Source: Cytidiella melzeri (Eukaryota; Basidiomycota; Agaricomycetes; Polyporales; Irpicaceae). From it: a stretch of 46,556 nucleotides of DNA. A program made the position numbers and the translations under genes. Location of the stretch: positions 1-46,556 of the forward strand of contig JABYQR010000338.1 in NCBI GenBank assembly GCA_022592445.1, read 5' to 3'. Shown here in pieces: positions 21,231 through 31,164 of the stretch. Under the pieces are notes generated by a model. The model had not been told where the DNA came from and made no database searches. It saw only the letters and a program-made list of their open reading frames with translations. How positions within the stretch are numbered: the stretch's first letter is position 1; each line of letters begins with the position of its first letter.

Positions 21231-21614
21231 AAAAAAAGGAAAGAAAAATAAAAAGGCACACGTTTGTGATATCACCCCCCTCCTAAAGGCCTTTTCTCTG
21301 GAAGGCAGGAGTTAAGTCCTTTCTGTCTTTCCACAAGAATACTCAATAAAAGGTTTCCAATGGTGATTTCTCAAAGTTCTCGCCAATAGAACAAAACTTC
21401 ATTGCCAGAAAAAGGGATGCAGCAATGTGTTGTTGAGCTCCTGGGTGTTGTCTGCAGAAATCCTTTGCAGCTTTGTCAGCATGAGTGACAATGGTTGCTG
21501 GCTCCCAGGAGTTCTCTGACTTGGTATATCCTATCCACTTGACCTGGCGCTGGAATTCCTTCTTTCATCCCAAGATCCTTGAGTCAATAATCTGTTCTGC
21601 CTTGTATTCCTCTT

Positions 21615-22379
21615 TGACATGGAGACGGGGCTCGACATCACAAACAGGGACACAAAGTGGATATCAACGAGGAGGTGGTGGCAGGCGTGAAACACAATGC
21701 TCTCACCAGCTACCAGACTTTGTTCAAGTATCTAGCCCAGTAAAGACTAAGTTAGAATTGATACTACTTGCTATGTAGTACAAGAGGAGGTTTGCTTACC
21801 TAGCCCAGTAAAGACCAAGAGGTCGAGATGGGGGGCTAGGAGTGTACATGCAGCTGTTTATATAGACTTCAGGGACCTGAGCACAGACAATGTTCAGGGC
21901 AGGCTTTGCAAGAAGCCGTGTGAACAAAGAACAATAGCACTACCTAAAAGAGAACAATAGCTATTGTCTGGACTCTGCCAAGACCTCTACTTGTGAGAGA
22001 ATCTATCTAAAAGGAGACCAACTATTGTATTCCATTCCCACACCTGTGAGAACATTCTTCCATAAGAAGAACAATAGCAAAAGAACAATAGGAGTCTATG
22101 TGAACAGTATCTATGATGTCAAACCCTAGCTATGGGATAAGCCATGTAGTTGTAGCCATGTGGTCTTACATAAGCTGAGTCACGTGCCAGTGTGATGTAG
22201 CAGCAAGTAACGTAACCATGTAGAGTGTCTAAGCCACGTGATACGGGCACTTGATAGACATGAAGGGGTTTGTGCAGAGAGGGTTGGAAGCTAGGTTGCA
22301 ACCAGGTTTCAAGCTGGTTTCAAGCTAAAAACTAGAGGTAAAATGCGAAAAATAAGGGCTAGTCGGGCCAAATACAACA
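21615..22379 (-). repeat. Solo LTR, family C, minus strand
   Basis: 765 bp flanked by CTCTT at 21610-21614 and 22380-22384. On the minus strand it runs from TGTTGTATTTGGCCC to CCATGTCA. It keeps the TATA box, the ATTGTT words and the repeat-bounded leader intron (21732-21799, minus). It lies inside the chromovirus remnant and joins cleanly when removed. Confidence 0.93.
21732..21799 (-). other. Direct-repeat-bounded intron in family C LTR (minus)
   Basis: 68 bp on the minus strand with a GTAAGC donor, TTCTAAC branch site and a terminal CTAG. The bounding repeats are 19 of 20 identical (CTTRGTC variation). It is the counterpart of 13636-13703. Confidence 0.68.
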
Positions 22380-22620
22380 CTCTTCTTTGTCAACCACAAT
22401 CAGCCCAGGTTCAGGACTTTCCCAGGTGGGAATCAATCTTACTGTCCTGGCTGGTTGTATCCTATCCACATGGAATACTGGGTGTCATTTATCTCTCTAC
22501 CTATCAAACAGATATCTCATGAACCCCAAACTCTTAAGCTTCAAGCAGGATGAAGACTCAAATGTTTGTATTTTTCCCAGATTTACTCAAGATTCAGAGA
22601 CACAGAAAGAGTAACCTACA

Positions 22621-23354
22621 CCCAGAAGCACATAAAAGAGTAGACATCAGAACACACCTGTAATGACATTCCATGCCACCATTCAATATATTTGGGCTAC
22701 CAGCAAATTTCCTATAGCAAGAGCACCAGCAGCTTGTCTGCCTTTCTGCCTGTCTCTTTCTTTCCCCTAATGTCTGGGCATAAGACTACAGATCTAGCAT
22801 ACAGACACCGGAGAATGACTGACAGGAAACAGTAGCTTATCCAGAGACTAACAAGAGGCACAACTTACTTAGTTGAAGTGAAGGCTTGCTCTGATCCCCC
22901 CTTTGCTATGTCAGACTCCAATCCACCTCCAGTCTTTGAGCTCAAGCACCAGGCAGACTAATTGCAACATTCAGACAAAGCAACGTCCAATCCCAACAAT
23001 CATGTTTTTGTATCTTAACAACGGGGGTACCGACAATAGATTAGCTAACAACAAGCTAAAGACCAGGTATTAGTACAAAGCAGGACGTAGTACAAGGTGA
23101 ATGTCACCTAAGGACAAGGAGGTAAAATTTAAGGTCTTTAAGGAGCTACAGGGTGGGCTTATACATATCTCAGACAAGGAGCCCTGGTACTGGGTCTGTA
23201 CTATTAAGACTGCTGTGGGAAGGTATAGTGTAATGTTCCACAATATTCCAGTGCCTTTCAAGGTCATGTGACCAGGCTTTACACTTGGTTCAAGTTGGTT
23301 CAAGTTGCCATGTAGTCACATGTACTTGATCACATGCATAAGCCATGTGCCATC
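22621..23354. other. Unassigned repeat-like DNA
   Basis: No supported gene. The block from 23090 to 23350 has a TATA-like TATACATAT and CACATG words as seen in the LTRs of this window, but no repeat ends could be matched. AGGTGAATGTCACCT at about 23095 is a short inverted repeat of unknown meaning. Confidence 0.35.
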
Positions 23355-23605
23355 TGTTGTGGATGGCCCGACTAGCCCTTATTTTTTGCAATTTACCTCT
23401 TGGTTTTATCTCTAAAAACCTCGGGCTGCAACCCAGTTGCAACCCTCTCTGCACAAGCCACTTGCATGTCTATTAAGTGCCCATATCACATGGCTTAGAC
23501 ACTCTACATGGTCACGTTACTTGCTGCTACGTCACACAGGCACATGACTCAGCTTATGTAAGACCACATGACTACAACTACATGGCTTAGCCCATAGCTA
23601 GGGTT
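23355..23605 (+). repeat. Family C LTR, 5' part (left part of an LTR split by inversion)
   Basis: TGTTGTGGATGGCCCGACTAG opens the LTR and the match runs to GCTAGGGTT, where it stops abruptly. The missing remainder, starting at the same internal point, is present in reverse orientation at 26303-26728. The left flank CCATC matches the reverse complement of AATGG at 26298-26302 in four of five bases. Confidence 0.88.
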
Positions 23606-24579
23606 AACAGTTTGAATTTGAGAGCTTGTGTGAAAGAATAATGATATACAACTGGTCAGACCTCAAAAATAGATCATATGCACTGTATGTATTCACCTAT
23701 AAGACACAAGTCTCAGCTAAAAGACTGTATTAGTAAGAGTACAAAGTAAGACACTGAGAGAGTACTTACACCTCAGAGATAGATTGGAAGATTTGAGGTG
23801 TTTGCAAGGATAGAGGCCCATATATTTATACAGTCTGGGGGAGGCTGTTCTAAACCAGTTTGAGTAACTATGATACACTGCAAAACATGTATGAGCATGC
23901 AAGCAGCACAAACAGAAGACAAAACCTGCGTAAGTTGAGAAAACCAAGGAAACAGAAGCATAGCATGGCAAAGATATAAATAGAGCTGTACCGGAAAAGG
24001 GAAAGGGGAGCTGTTCCAAACACAATCTAAGTAACTATGATACACTGCGAAACATGTATGAGCATGCAAGCAGCACAAACAGAAGACAAAACCTGCGTAA
24101 GTTGAGAAAACCAAGGAAACAGAAGCATAGCATGGCAAAGATATTAATAGAGCTGTACCGGAACAGAGAAAGGGAAGCTGTTCCAAACACAATCTAAGTA
24201 ACTATGATACACTGCGAAACATGTATGAGCATGCAAGCAGCACAAACAGAAGACAAAACCTGCGTAAGTTGAGAAAACCAAGGAAACAGAAGCATAGCAT
24301 GGCAAACATATTAATAGAGCTGTACCGGAAAAGGGAAATGGCAGCTGTTCCAAATGCAATATAAGTAACCATGCTACACTGTGAAACATGTGTGAGTATG
24401 TGAGCAGTGCAAACAGAAGAAACAAAGAGCCTGACAGAGGCATGAATAGTGCTTTACTAGAAAGAGGGAATTGGAAGATTCACAATGCCATCAGTAAGGT
24501 TTTGTACACTATGTAACAGACTTTGTCCCATGTAATTGCCTAAGATTACTATGTGACTAGCTGTTGAGGAGCTCACAAA
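23606..24579 (-). promoter_or_regulatory. Candidate MULE promoter and 5' leader, inverted away from its gene
   Basis: Read on the minus strand: three and a half tandem 166-167 bp repeats, then a TATA-like GTATAAATATATGG (about 23822-23835), then a leader with an intron-like segment at 23725-23769 (GTAAGT donor, TACTAAT branch, CAG end). The end at 23606 would have joined 26729 before inversion, about 105 bp upstream of the transposase ATG at 26834. The function is inferred from this layout. Confidence 0.55.
23844..24477 (-). repeat. Tandem repeat, 166-167 bp unit, about 3.8 copies
   Basis: Units start at 23844, 24010, 24177 and 24344, each opening GCTGTTC. The first three are nearly identical; the fourth is diverged and has an internal deletion. 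The minus-strand frames that seem to repeat here are a by-product of the repeat. The position upstream of a TATA box suggests an enhancer-like array. Confidence 0.9.
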
Positions 24580-24864
24580 AGTCTGAGGCATCAGTTCTAT
24601 AGACTCACAATGTACCCTTTGTTATGATGTTAAAAATGTACTCTTTGTTATCCTATGTATCCCAAGGCATCAGTTGTATAGACTCAAAATGTACTCTTTG
24701 TTATCCTATGTATTTCTGCGGAACCTATTGTACACCTATTGGCGGGCTCGCCGCACTCTGAAAATCATCTAAGTCCCACGCCGAGCTCTCGGTTTGGCGC
24801 CATCAGCCCGCGCCTAGCGGAGTTTGTTTAGTGCTGACAATTGGGTGGGAGATTAACGTCAAGT
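24580..24864 (-). repeat. MULE terminal repeat, displaced by inversion
   Basis: About 285 bp, closely matching 30843-31128 in the same orientation. In a normal MULE the two would be inverted. The outer end ACGTCAAGT at 24856-24864 is followed by TTTGTACCC (24865-24873), the reverse complement of GGGTACAAA found at 31129-31137. This is the 9 bp duplication expected for Mutator-like elements. Confidence 0.9.
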
Positions 24865-25057
24865 TTTGTACCCCAGCACTCAATTCTTATCCCCCATCCC
24901 CCTCGAAGCTCCTAGTCTTTTAGTGCTTCAGCGCTGGTTGGTCAGTTCTCCATGCAATCATCTCCCATGCCTGTACTAAACTTGTTCTTACAGCTAGCTG
25001 TATTACTGTCCCTCAATACTTTTCACTGCTCTGTGACATCCCAAACTTTTTCTTGTC

Positions 25058-26153
25058 ATGCTGTTCTCGACCCCTCTTCTGTTGTTCACTGCCATTGCCG
25101 CCGGGTCTGCCATTCCATATGGTGGCACAAAATCCTGCCATGATCCAGCTTCCTTCAACAAGCATGGTTCGGAGGGCCTGATCACATGCAAATACATGGC
25201 TCTTGATCCCACTGATCAGTCCAAAAGTTCAAAGTGGGTACTTATGCTTTGTATTGTATGTTGCCTCTGACAATTGCCTTTTCGTACAGTTTGTACAACC
25301 TGGTTGTACGATCAAATCCTGCTGACCTGCAGCAACATGAAGCACATCAACAAGCCTATATACACAATGACAGTACTATTCTGCGCCGGATGCCATCTAC
25401 TAGGTTCCCCAATCCGCCTCTCAGGAAACAGAGCTTGGGAAAGCAAAAAAAGATTTATGGCACTTCACCAGAGCTACAGAGAGTATATCATCATGTTGGA
25501 CAGCACCATCATTCCCCTCACACTACACCTCCGGCCCTTCCTATGCCTCCCAATAGGCCTCCTGTGGCTCAGGAAGGACAACAGAGTCTCCAGAAAGGTT
25601 TAGGGAAAACTGAAACTGGAAGTACAGAGGATGGAACAGTTGTAGTCCCAAAAGGCACTGTCTTCACACCTTTGGGGGGCCAAAACATACCAGAAACTCC
25701 AGCTGGTTCCTTGGCCCACACAGTGAGCCACCCAGGTAGTCACCTGGCCACAGTCTCTGCTCCATCTGCTGAACATGCTGCCAGTGAGTAGATTTAGACT
25801 GTAGACTTTTGTGCTCTGGAATGTGCTCTTACTTGCTGGCCTAGTAGGGTTGACAACACATCAGGCTGGAAGTGCAGAGGATGAATGGGTTTTTGTTCCA
25901 AAAAATGCTGATGTCCCATCTCTGGGGGGCCACCAAGCACCTGAAACCCCAGGCAACTCCTTGGCCTCCACGCTGAGCCACTTGGGCAGCAACCCAGCTA
26001 CAGTCTCCACTAAATCTGCTGAACCTGCTGCCAGTGAGTAAATTCAGACTGTAGAATTTTGTGCCCTGGAATGTTTTCTTACTTGCTGGCCTAGTGGGGT
26101 TGACAACACATCACACTGGAAGTAAAGAGGATGATGAATGGGAAATTCTGTAG
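25058..26153 (+). CDS. Candidate secreted protein with tandemly repeated exons
   Basis: Proposed exons are 25058-25233, 25290-25783, 25845-26033 and 26095-26153 (305 codons with the stop). Introns of 56, 61 and 61 bp start GTGGGT or GTGAGT and end AG. The N-terminus MLFSTPLLLFTAIAAGSA is a good signal peptide. The rest has no domain I recognise. The end of exon 2 and all of exon 3 code for the same roughly 57-residue unit (GS-ED----VPK, LGG, PETP, SL---LSH-GS), and exon 4 begins a third, truncated unit. The two repeat introns are nearly identical. It is homologous to 37043-37952, sharing 5' sequence, signal peptide, first intron site and ADIHND/AYIHND-TILRRMP. Its present plus-strand orientation is explained by the inversion. 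Function unknown; a secreted effector-like or wall protein is possible. Confidence 0.6.
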
Positions 26154-26302
26154 AGCCAACATGTACCAGGAACTCCAGGCAGCTCCTTGGTCTACACGCT
26201 AAGCCCCTGTAAACCTGCTTCCAGTGAATGTAGACTGTAGATCCTTTTACAAACATGTGCACTTTCATCTCTTTCATTCATCTTATCTTATCATATCAAT
26301 GG

Positions 26303-26728
26303 TGACGCAGAGACAGGGGTTCAACACGGCAGACAGGGACACAAAGTGGTGGTGGTAGGCATGAAGCACAATACTCTCACCATCTATAAATCCCATACAG
26401 ATGTCTAGCCCAGTAAAGACCAAGAGGTCGAGATGGGGAGCTAGGAGTGTACATGCAGCATCTTATATAGACTTCAGGGACCTGCGCACAGACCATGTTA
26501 AGGGCAGGCTTTGCAAGAAGCCGTGTGAACAAAGAACAATAGCACTACCTAAAGGAGAACAATAGCTATTGTCTGGACTCTGCCAAGACCTCTACTCGTG
26601 AGAGAATCTATCTAAAAGGAGACCAACTATTGTATTCCATTCCCACACCTGTGAGAACATTCTACCATAAAGAGAACAATAGCAAAAGAACAATAGGAGT
26701 CTATGTGAACAGTATCTATGATGTCAAA
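26303..26728 (-). repeat. Family C LTR, 3' part, lacking the leader intron
   Basis: On the minus strand it starts at TTTGACATCAT, the point where 23605 stops, and ends at GCGTCA (26303). The leader contains a single CTTGGTCTTTACTGGGCTAG (26405-26424). The 68 bp intron with its second repeat copy is absent, while the flanking sequence on both sides is kept. Confidence 0.88.
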
Positions 26729-26833
26729 AGCCAGAAGTTGTTAACATCCCGTGCTACAAAATTCAGGTACAAAACTCTTCAAATGCAATCAATCTTACAA
26801 AACTCATGTTTACTCAATTGAAGTCATACAGCT

Positions 26834-29800
26834 ATGGCAACTACGCAGCTGTGCACCCGGTGCCATGTTGACAAAGAGCTCTCAGAGTTCCGGAGCCGTA
26901 CCAAGGATGGTCAAGGTGGAAGAAAAGGAGACCCCACTAGCAAGTGTAATGCATGTATGACTAGGGAGCGTGACTACCGACGAAAGTGCAAACAGCCAGA
27001 AGATCATGTTGAGATTGGCAATGAGGATGCAGATGAACTTTCCTGGCAAATTAGCTCTGATACTCCTGTGGTTTCACTGCTCGAACTTCAAGCTCATCTA
27101 AAGGAATGTGCCGACCCAAATAGACCACATTCGTTTCGATTTGCAATGCAAGTGGACTGCACGAGCATAGCTCCTATCTCAATGGAATCTCTTTCAAGAG
27201 CTGAGGAGCTGGCTAAGTTGGTGGGCATGAGCACTTTGTGGCGCTGGACGTAAGTGATTGAGGGACTTATTGCATACCAAACTGATTATTGTTATGTTTA
27301 CAGCCATGAGAAAAGCCGAAAGCGTGTTCGCACAGAAGACACAGTCTATGGATTCAGTTGCGTACAGTCGGACGAGCGGGAACATAAACAGAAGGTTCCC
27401 AAGGGAAAGAGCCGCGACACAACCAGAATGGACCGCTTTTCATGTCATGGATGGCTGTTTATCACTGTTGCGCCTGATAGCCCAGTGATGACAATAAAGA
27501 TCAAGCACGAGGAAAATCACCATGCCTACGTCGACCTTGCTCTTCCAGATAAGTGGAGAGAATACATTGAAACTCATGCTCGGAATCAGACTCCAAATCA
27601 GGTATGGATATCACTTGTCTAGAGCAGTCCTGTTTAGTAGTATGCCCTATAGATCTGGCAGCATATTCTCCGTGAGGAGGCGGCAACCAAGAATGTCAAC
27701 AACATAGACATCTCCTTCAAGGAGAAGTCTGTATATTACTACTGGCATGTCATCTGCCGTCAAGAGTGGAAACTTGATCCTGATCCCATTGAGTCGGCTC
27801 GGTTGTTTATCTTGGGTCGTGGCAACGAGCATCAAGTAGCCTTACTCAACGTGGAGCCAGCACCAGGAGTTCGGGTTGTTGCTTTCCAGGTCACAGATTT
27901 CATGGCCACATGTGGAAAGAGTACACGAGAGCTGGCAATGGACTCTACATGTAAGTCCTTCAATAATATGCATGTCTGGCTTTTACTTACATATGGAATG
28001 AGTTGGCACAAATGGAAACAATGGCGAGCTCTTTGCTGCTGTTGCTGGTGTACAAGGCTCTGGAATACCGTTGGCATATTGCCTCATTCAGACCTCTGAT
28101 AGTGCAGGAAAAGGAGCTAAAGAGGCCACACTTCGGAGTGACATGGATAGTCCAACAGACCGGATTTTTCCAACATTGTCACAAGTTTATAGCCTTAAGC
28201 GCCTATCTAGAGCGCTTATTTTCCGGCTAGGAGTGTTACCAGACCTAACCCTAACCCGGGTCACGTGACATCCTGCCTTATTTATCAATAGTCCAGACCC
28301 AAACCCTAGACTCAGTCTGGAGCGGTTCCAGATCAACCTAGGCTATTGTTCTATTGTTCCTCTTCCTTTGATAGGGATTCCCCAGGGATTCCCCCAGTTT
28401 CTATTGTTCTATTGTTCCTATTCTATTGTTCTATTGTTCTATTGTTCTAGTGTTTTAGCTCTATTGTTCTCCGTACCCTGGTCCTTGACAGTTACTCAGG
28501 TCCTTGACAGTTACTCAGGTCCTTGACAGTTACCCTGGTCCCTTATTGTTCTATAGTTACTCCAGCCCCACAGTTACTCCAGTCCCTAGTGTGGGAACTT
28601 GTGCACAGACCACCCAGCCACAGTATATATAGTAGACCTTACCCTCCCTAGCTCTGCATCTTGACCTCTCTGTCATTTGCACTGCTAGGTGAGTTACTGC
28701 ATGTAACTTAGTATCATACCATATTAACTCTGTCATTTGCACTGCTAGTATCCGGCCCCAGTGCCTGCTTGCCTGCTCATCATCGACTTTGACCTCGTTG
28801 TCGTCGTTGGAGATCCACCCCTTCCTCTCTACTTCACTCCCTTTTTAGGGTTATCAGCATAACAGCAGTCGCTCCGCGACACGGAGCTTTTTGTATCAGC
28901 TCCGTAAGCTTGGTGTAAGCCCAGAGTACACGCTTTCTGACAAGGATTGGTCAGAAATCAATGCAATGCACACAGTTTGGCCCCGTGCAAAACACCAGCT
29001 TTGTTTTTGGCATGCACTCCGGGCTTTGAAGCAGCGCCTCTCTAAAGTTGGGACAACTCCTGCAAGCTATGATCCCTCTGCTGCTCAGAAAGAGTTTTCG
29101 TTCATTGAGAGCACATTTGTGCCTCTTGCACAACAGGCAGCTACACAATGTGTAAGTCATGTGTTCTAAAAGTACACATTGTGATATTAATAATTACCAG
29201 ATTTCACCACCCCCGGAAAAGCCCTTTGCACGTGTCAGACTTACTGTTCAGGGTCGACCTCTTCCCATCACTGCTGCCATTCCAAAAATCAAACTCCCAG
29301 CTCGCACCTCTAAGTCCATCAGTCAAGAAGATGACAGCACAGGTGGTGAAAGTGACGATGATTCTGATGCAGGCACATTCTGGGGCAGTTCTAAATGGAA
29401 AGATGATGAGTTCCATATTTTTGCAAATGATGATGAGGAGGTTGAGGAAGGAGAAGAGGAAGATGGATGGATCAGCGAAAATAGTGATGAAGGTGTCTTT
29501 GGTGATGAAGAAGATGTGCGCCATGAAGTCTACAGGTTTGCACATGGGACCAAGGATCTTGATGCCGAGGAAGATGTTGAGCCGACAGAACATGGGGAAA
29601 GGAGCAAAGACAAGTCATACATCTTCTGTCCCCTTCCTCACCGACTTCCAATCTTGCGCTTGTTTGCTAAACATGCCTCACAGCACTCTCTTTTACCTGA
29701 ACGACATGGCCAGGCACGAACAGCTGAATTGATCTACCGGGATGCAGTGACTGAAATGTATAATCATTGCAAGATCAACCGCCTATGTGAGGTGTGGGCA

Positions 29801-30844
29801 TACCTTTGGAACTCTTGGTACTCACCAGAGAAATGGCCACTATGGGCACGGTCGGCTCATGGCACCAGCATTCCAGTCCACCGGACAACAATGATGGTAG
29901 AAGCTTTGTGGCGTAACCTCAAGCGCCTTGTGCTGAGAATGTTCAACCGGCCTCCATTGGATCTGGCAACATACGTTATCATCACACGATCAATTCCTCC
30001 CTATCGTCTCACCCTCAGAAAACTTTGTTTTGACTGTGGAGGAGGACGCCAGAAGACTCTTACTCACATGCAAGTTGCCTTGAAGCGTGCCTGGAAGCGG
30101 CTCCTGGAAGCTCCCATCAATGGTACCTATACAACCAACACTACTCTCTGGACATGTGACTGTGGTGCTCAGAAATATCATGCAAATTTGCTTTGCAAGC
30201 ACCTGGTCCAGGCTGTGGGACCCGTAGATCCTTCCTGGTGGGCAACAATCATTCGCCGTCACCAACCACCATTCTACTTGTTACCAACAGAAGGCACTGC
30301 TGCCAGTCCACTGCCACTTGAGGCTGAACATCCTTGGCTCAGTGACTCAGATGCAGAGGTCAATGATCTGCTCAATTCAAATCCAACTTCAATTCAGTCA
30401 TCACCCAACAAGGCACCAGCAACAGGCCAAGACGGCCTTATGCGTACCAGAGCAGGTGGGGGTGCTGGCTTTGAGGTGAGCAGCACTATTTCTATGCTGA
30501 CTATCAAACAACATACTGAATACACTTTGCATGTTAAGCTTGACGATGAAGAGGAAAATGAGATCAACAAAAACATTGATCTTATTGCTTATCTTGCGCA
30601 AACACTACGAGAGCAAGGAGATAACACAGAATGGCTGAAGCGCATCATGCCGAAGCTACGCCCTGCTGTTGACCTTGCACGACAGGTACAGCAACACGAA
30701 GCTCGTTGCACTATGCCTATCACCAATGGTAGTAGTCGCAATCGGCAATCTTTACCCCCAACTCTCATTGGGTACCGCTATCGAGCAAGTCCAGACATTT
30801 CGCGCACTGCTTCGAGCTCCAAACAGCCCTCTACACAGCCTTAG
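26834..30844 (+). CDS. MULE transposase (five exons, interrupted by a solo LTR)
   Basis: Transposase of a Mutator-like element. Exons are 26834-27249, 27304-27601, 27653-27950, 28003-28138 joined to 28887-29151 after removal of the LTR and one CGGAG, and 29201-30844. This gives 1018 residues with no stop. An N-terminal zinc ribbon has Cys7, Cys10, Cys38 and Cys41. A WRKY/FAR1-like zinc region reads FSCHGWLF, then HEENHHAYVD. The DDE triad candidates are Asp335 (AMDSTFGTN), Asp401 (LSDKDW, followed by CFWHALRA) and Glu705 (MMVEALWRN). An acidic tract lies around residues 530-570, and a SWIM finger has Cys790, Cys792, Cys803 and His805. Introns are 49-54 bp. The stop codon overlaps the start of the right terminal repeat. 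The inversion removed its promoter and the LTR splits exon 4, so this copy is unlikely to be expressed intact. Confidence 0.85.
28139..28881 (+). repeat. Solo LTR, family A, nested in MULE transposase exon 4
   Basis: 743 bp from TGACATGG to GCGACA, flanked by CGGAG at 28134-28138 and 28882-28886. It is diverged from the 9123 and 16927 LTRs but has the same parts: at least nine ATTGTT words, three TTGACAGTTAC phrases, a TATA box near 28623 and a leader intron at 28689-28748. Confidence 0.95.
28689..28748 (+). other. Direct-repeat-bounded intron in solo family A LTR
   Basis: 60 bp from GTGAGT through ATTAAC to GCTAG. The bounding repeats read TCTGTCATTTGCACTGCTAG in both positions. They differ from the gypsy LTR repeat at three sites, and each change is present in both copies. 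Confidence 0.65.
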
Positions 30845-31137
30845 TCTGAGGCATCAGTTCTATAGACTTACAATGTACTCTTTGTTATGATGTTAAGAAT
30901 GTACTCTTTGTTATCCTATGTATCTCAAGGCATCCTTTCTATAGACTCAAAATGTACTCTTTGTTATTCTATGTATTTTTGCGGAACCTGTTGTACACCT
31001 ATTGACGGGCTCGCCGCGCTCTGAAAATCATCTTAAGTCCCGCGCCGAGCTCTCGGTTTGGCGCCATCAGCCCGCGCCTAGCGGAGTTTGTTTAGTGCTG
31101 ACAATTGGGTGGGAGATTAACGTCAAGTGGGTACAAA
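30843..31137 (+). repeat. MULE right terminal repeat and 9 bp target duplication
   Basis: 286 bp terminal repeat (30843-31128) ending GATTAACGTCAAGT, followed by GGGTACAAA at 31129-31137. Inside are three diverged copies of AATGTACTCTTTGTTAT and a GC-rich block with GGCGGGCTCGCCGC-type symmetry (GACGGGCTCGCCGC in this copy). Confidence 0.9.
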
Positions 31138-31164
31138 TAAAGTATCAAGGGGGCCCTCAGTTAT

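Larger units (their letters stand above)
21275..22620 (-). pseudogene. Minus-strand chromovirus pol C-terminus with chromodomain (decayed)
   Basis: Read on the minus strand and skipping the solo LTR at 21615-22379. It shows HPVFHVDRIQPAR (integrase C-terminal region, about 22450-22490), then VVDKEEEY, and a chromodomain (QIIDSRILG, a stop, KKEFQRQVKWIGYTKSENSW). It ends with a Pol tail and a purine tract CTTTAGGAGGGGGG at about 21275-21288. Chromodomains target integration to heterochromatin in this family. The frame has several stops upstream of 22490. It is a different, older chromovirus than the one at 9123. Confidence 0.75.

Noticed and set aside
23717..24443. Repeated minus-strand frames rich in Cys and hydrophobic residues
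   Set aside because: They are the tandem 166 bp repeat read in one frame; no start context or homology, and they lie in a promoter-like block.
24580..31128. The two 285 bp repeats as LTRs of a retrotransposon around the transposase
   Set aside because: They enclose a MULE transposase and no gag or pol, and the flanking 9 bp pair is in reverse complement. An inverted MULE end explains both facts.
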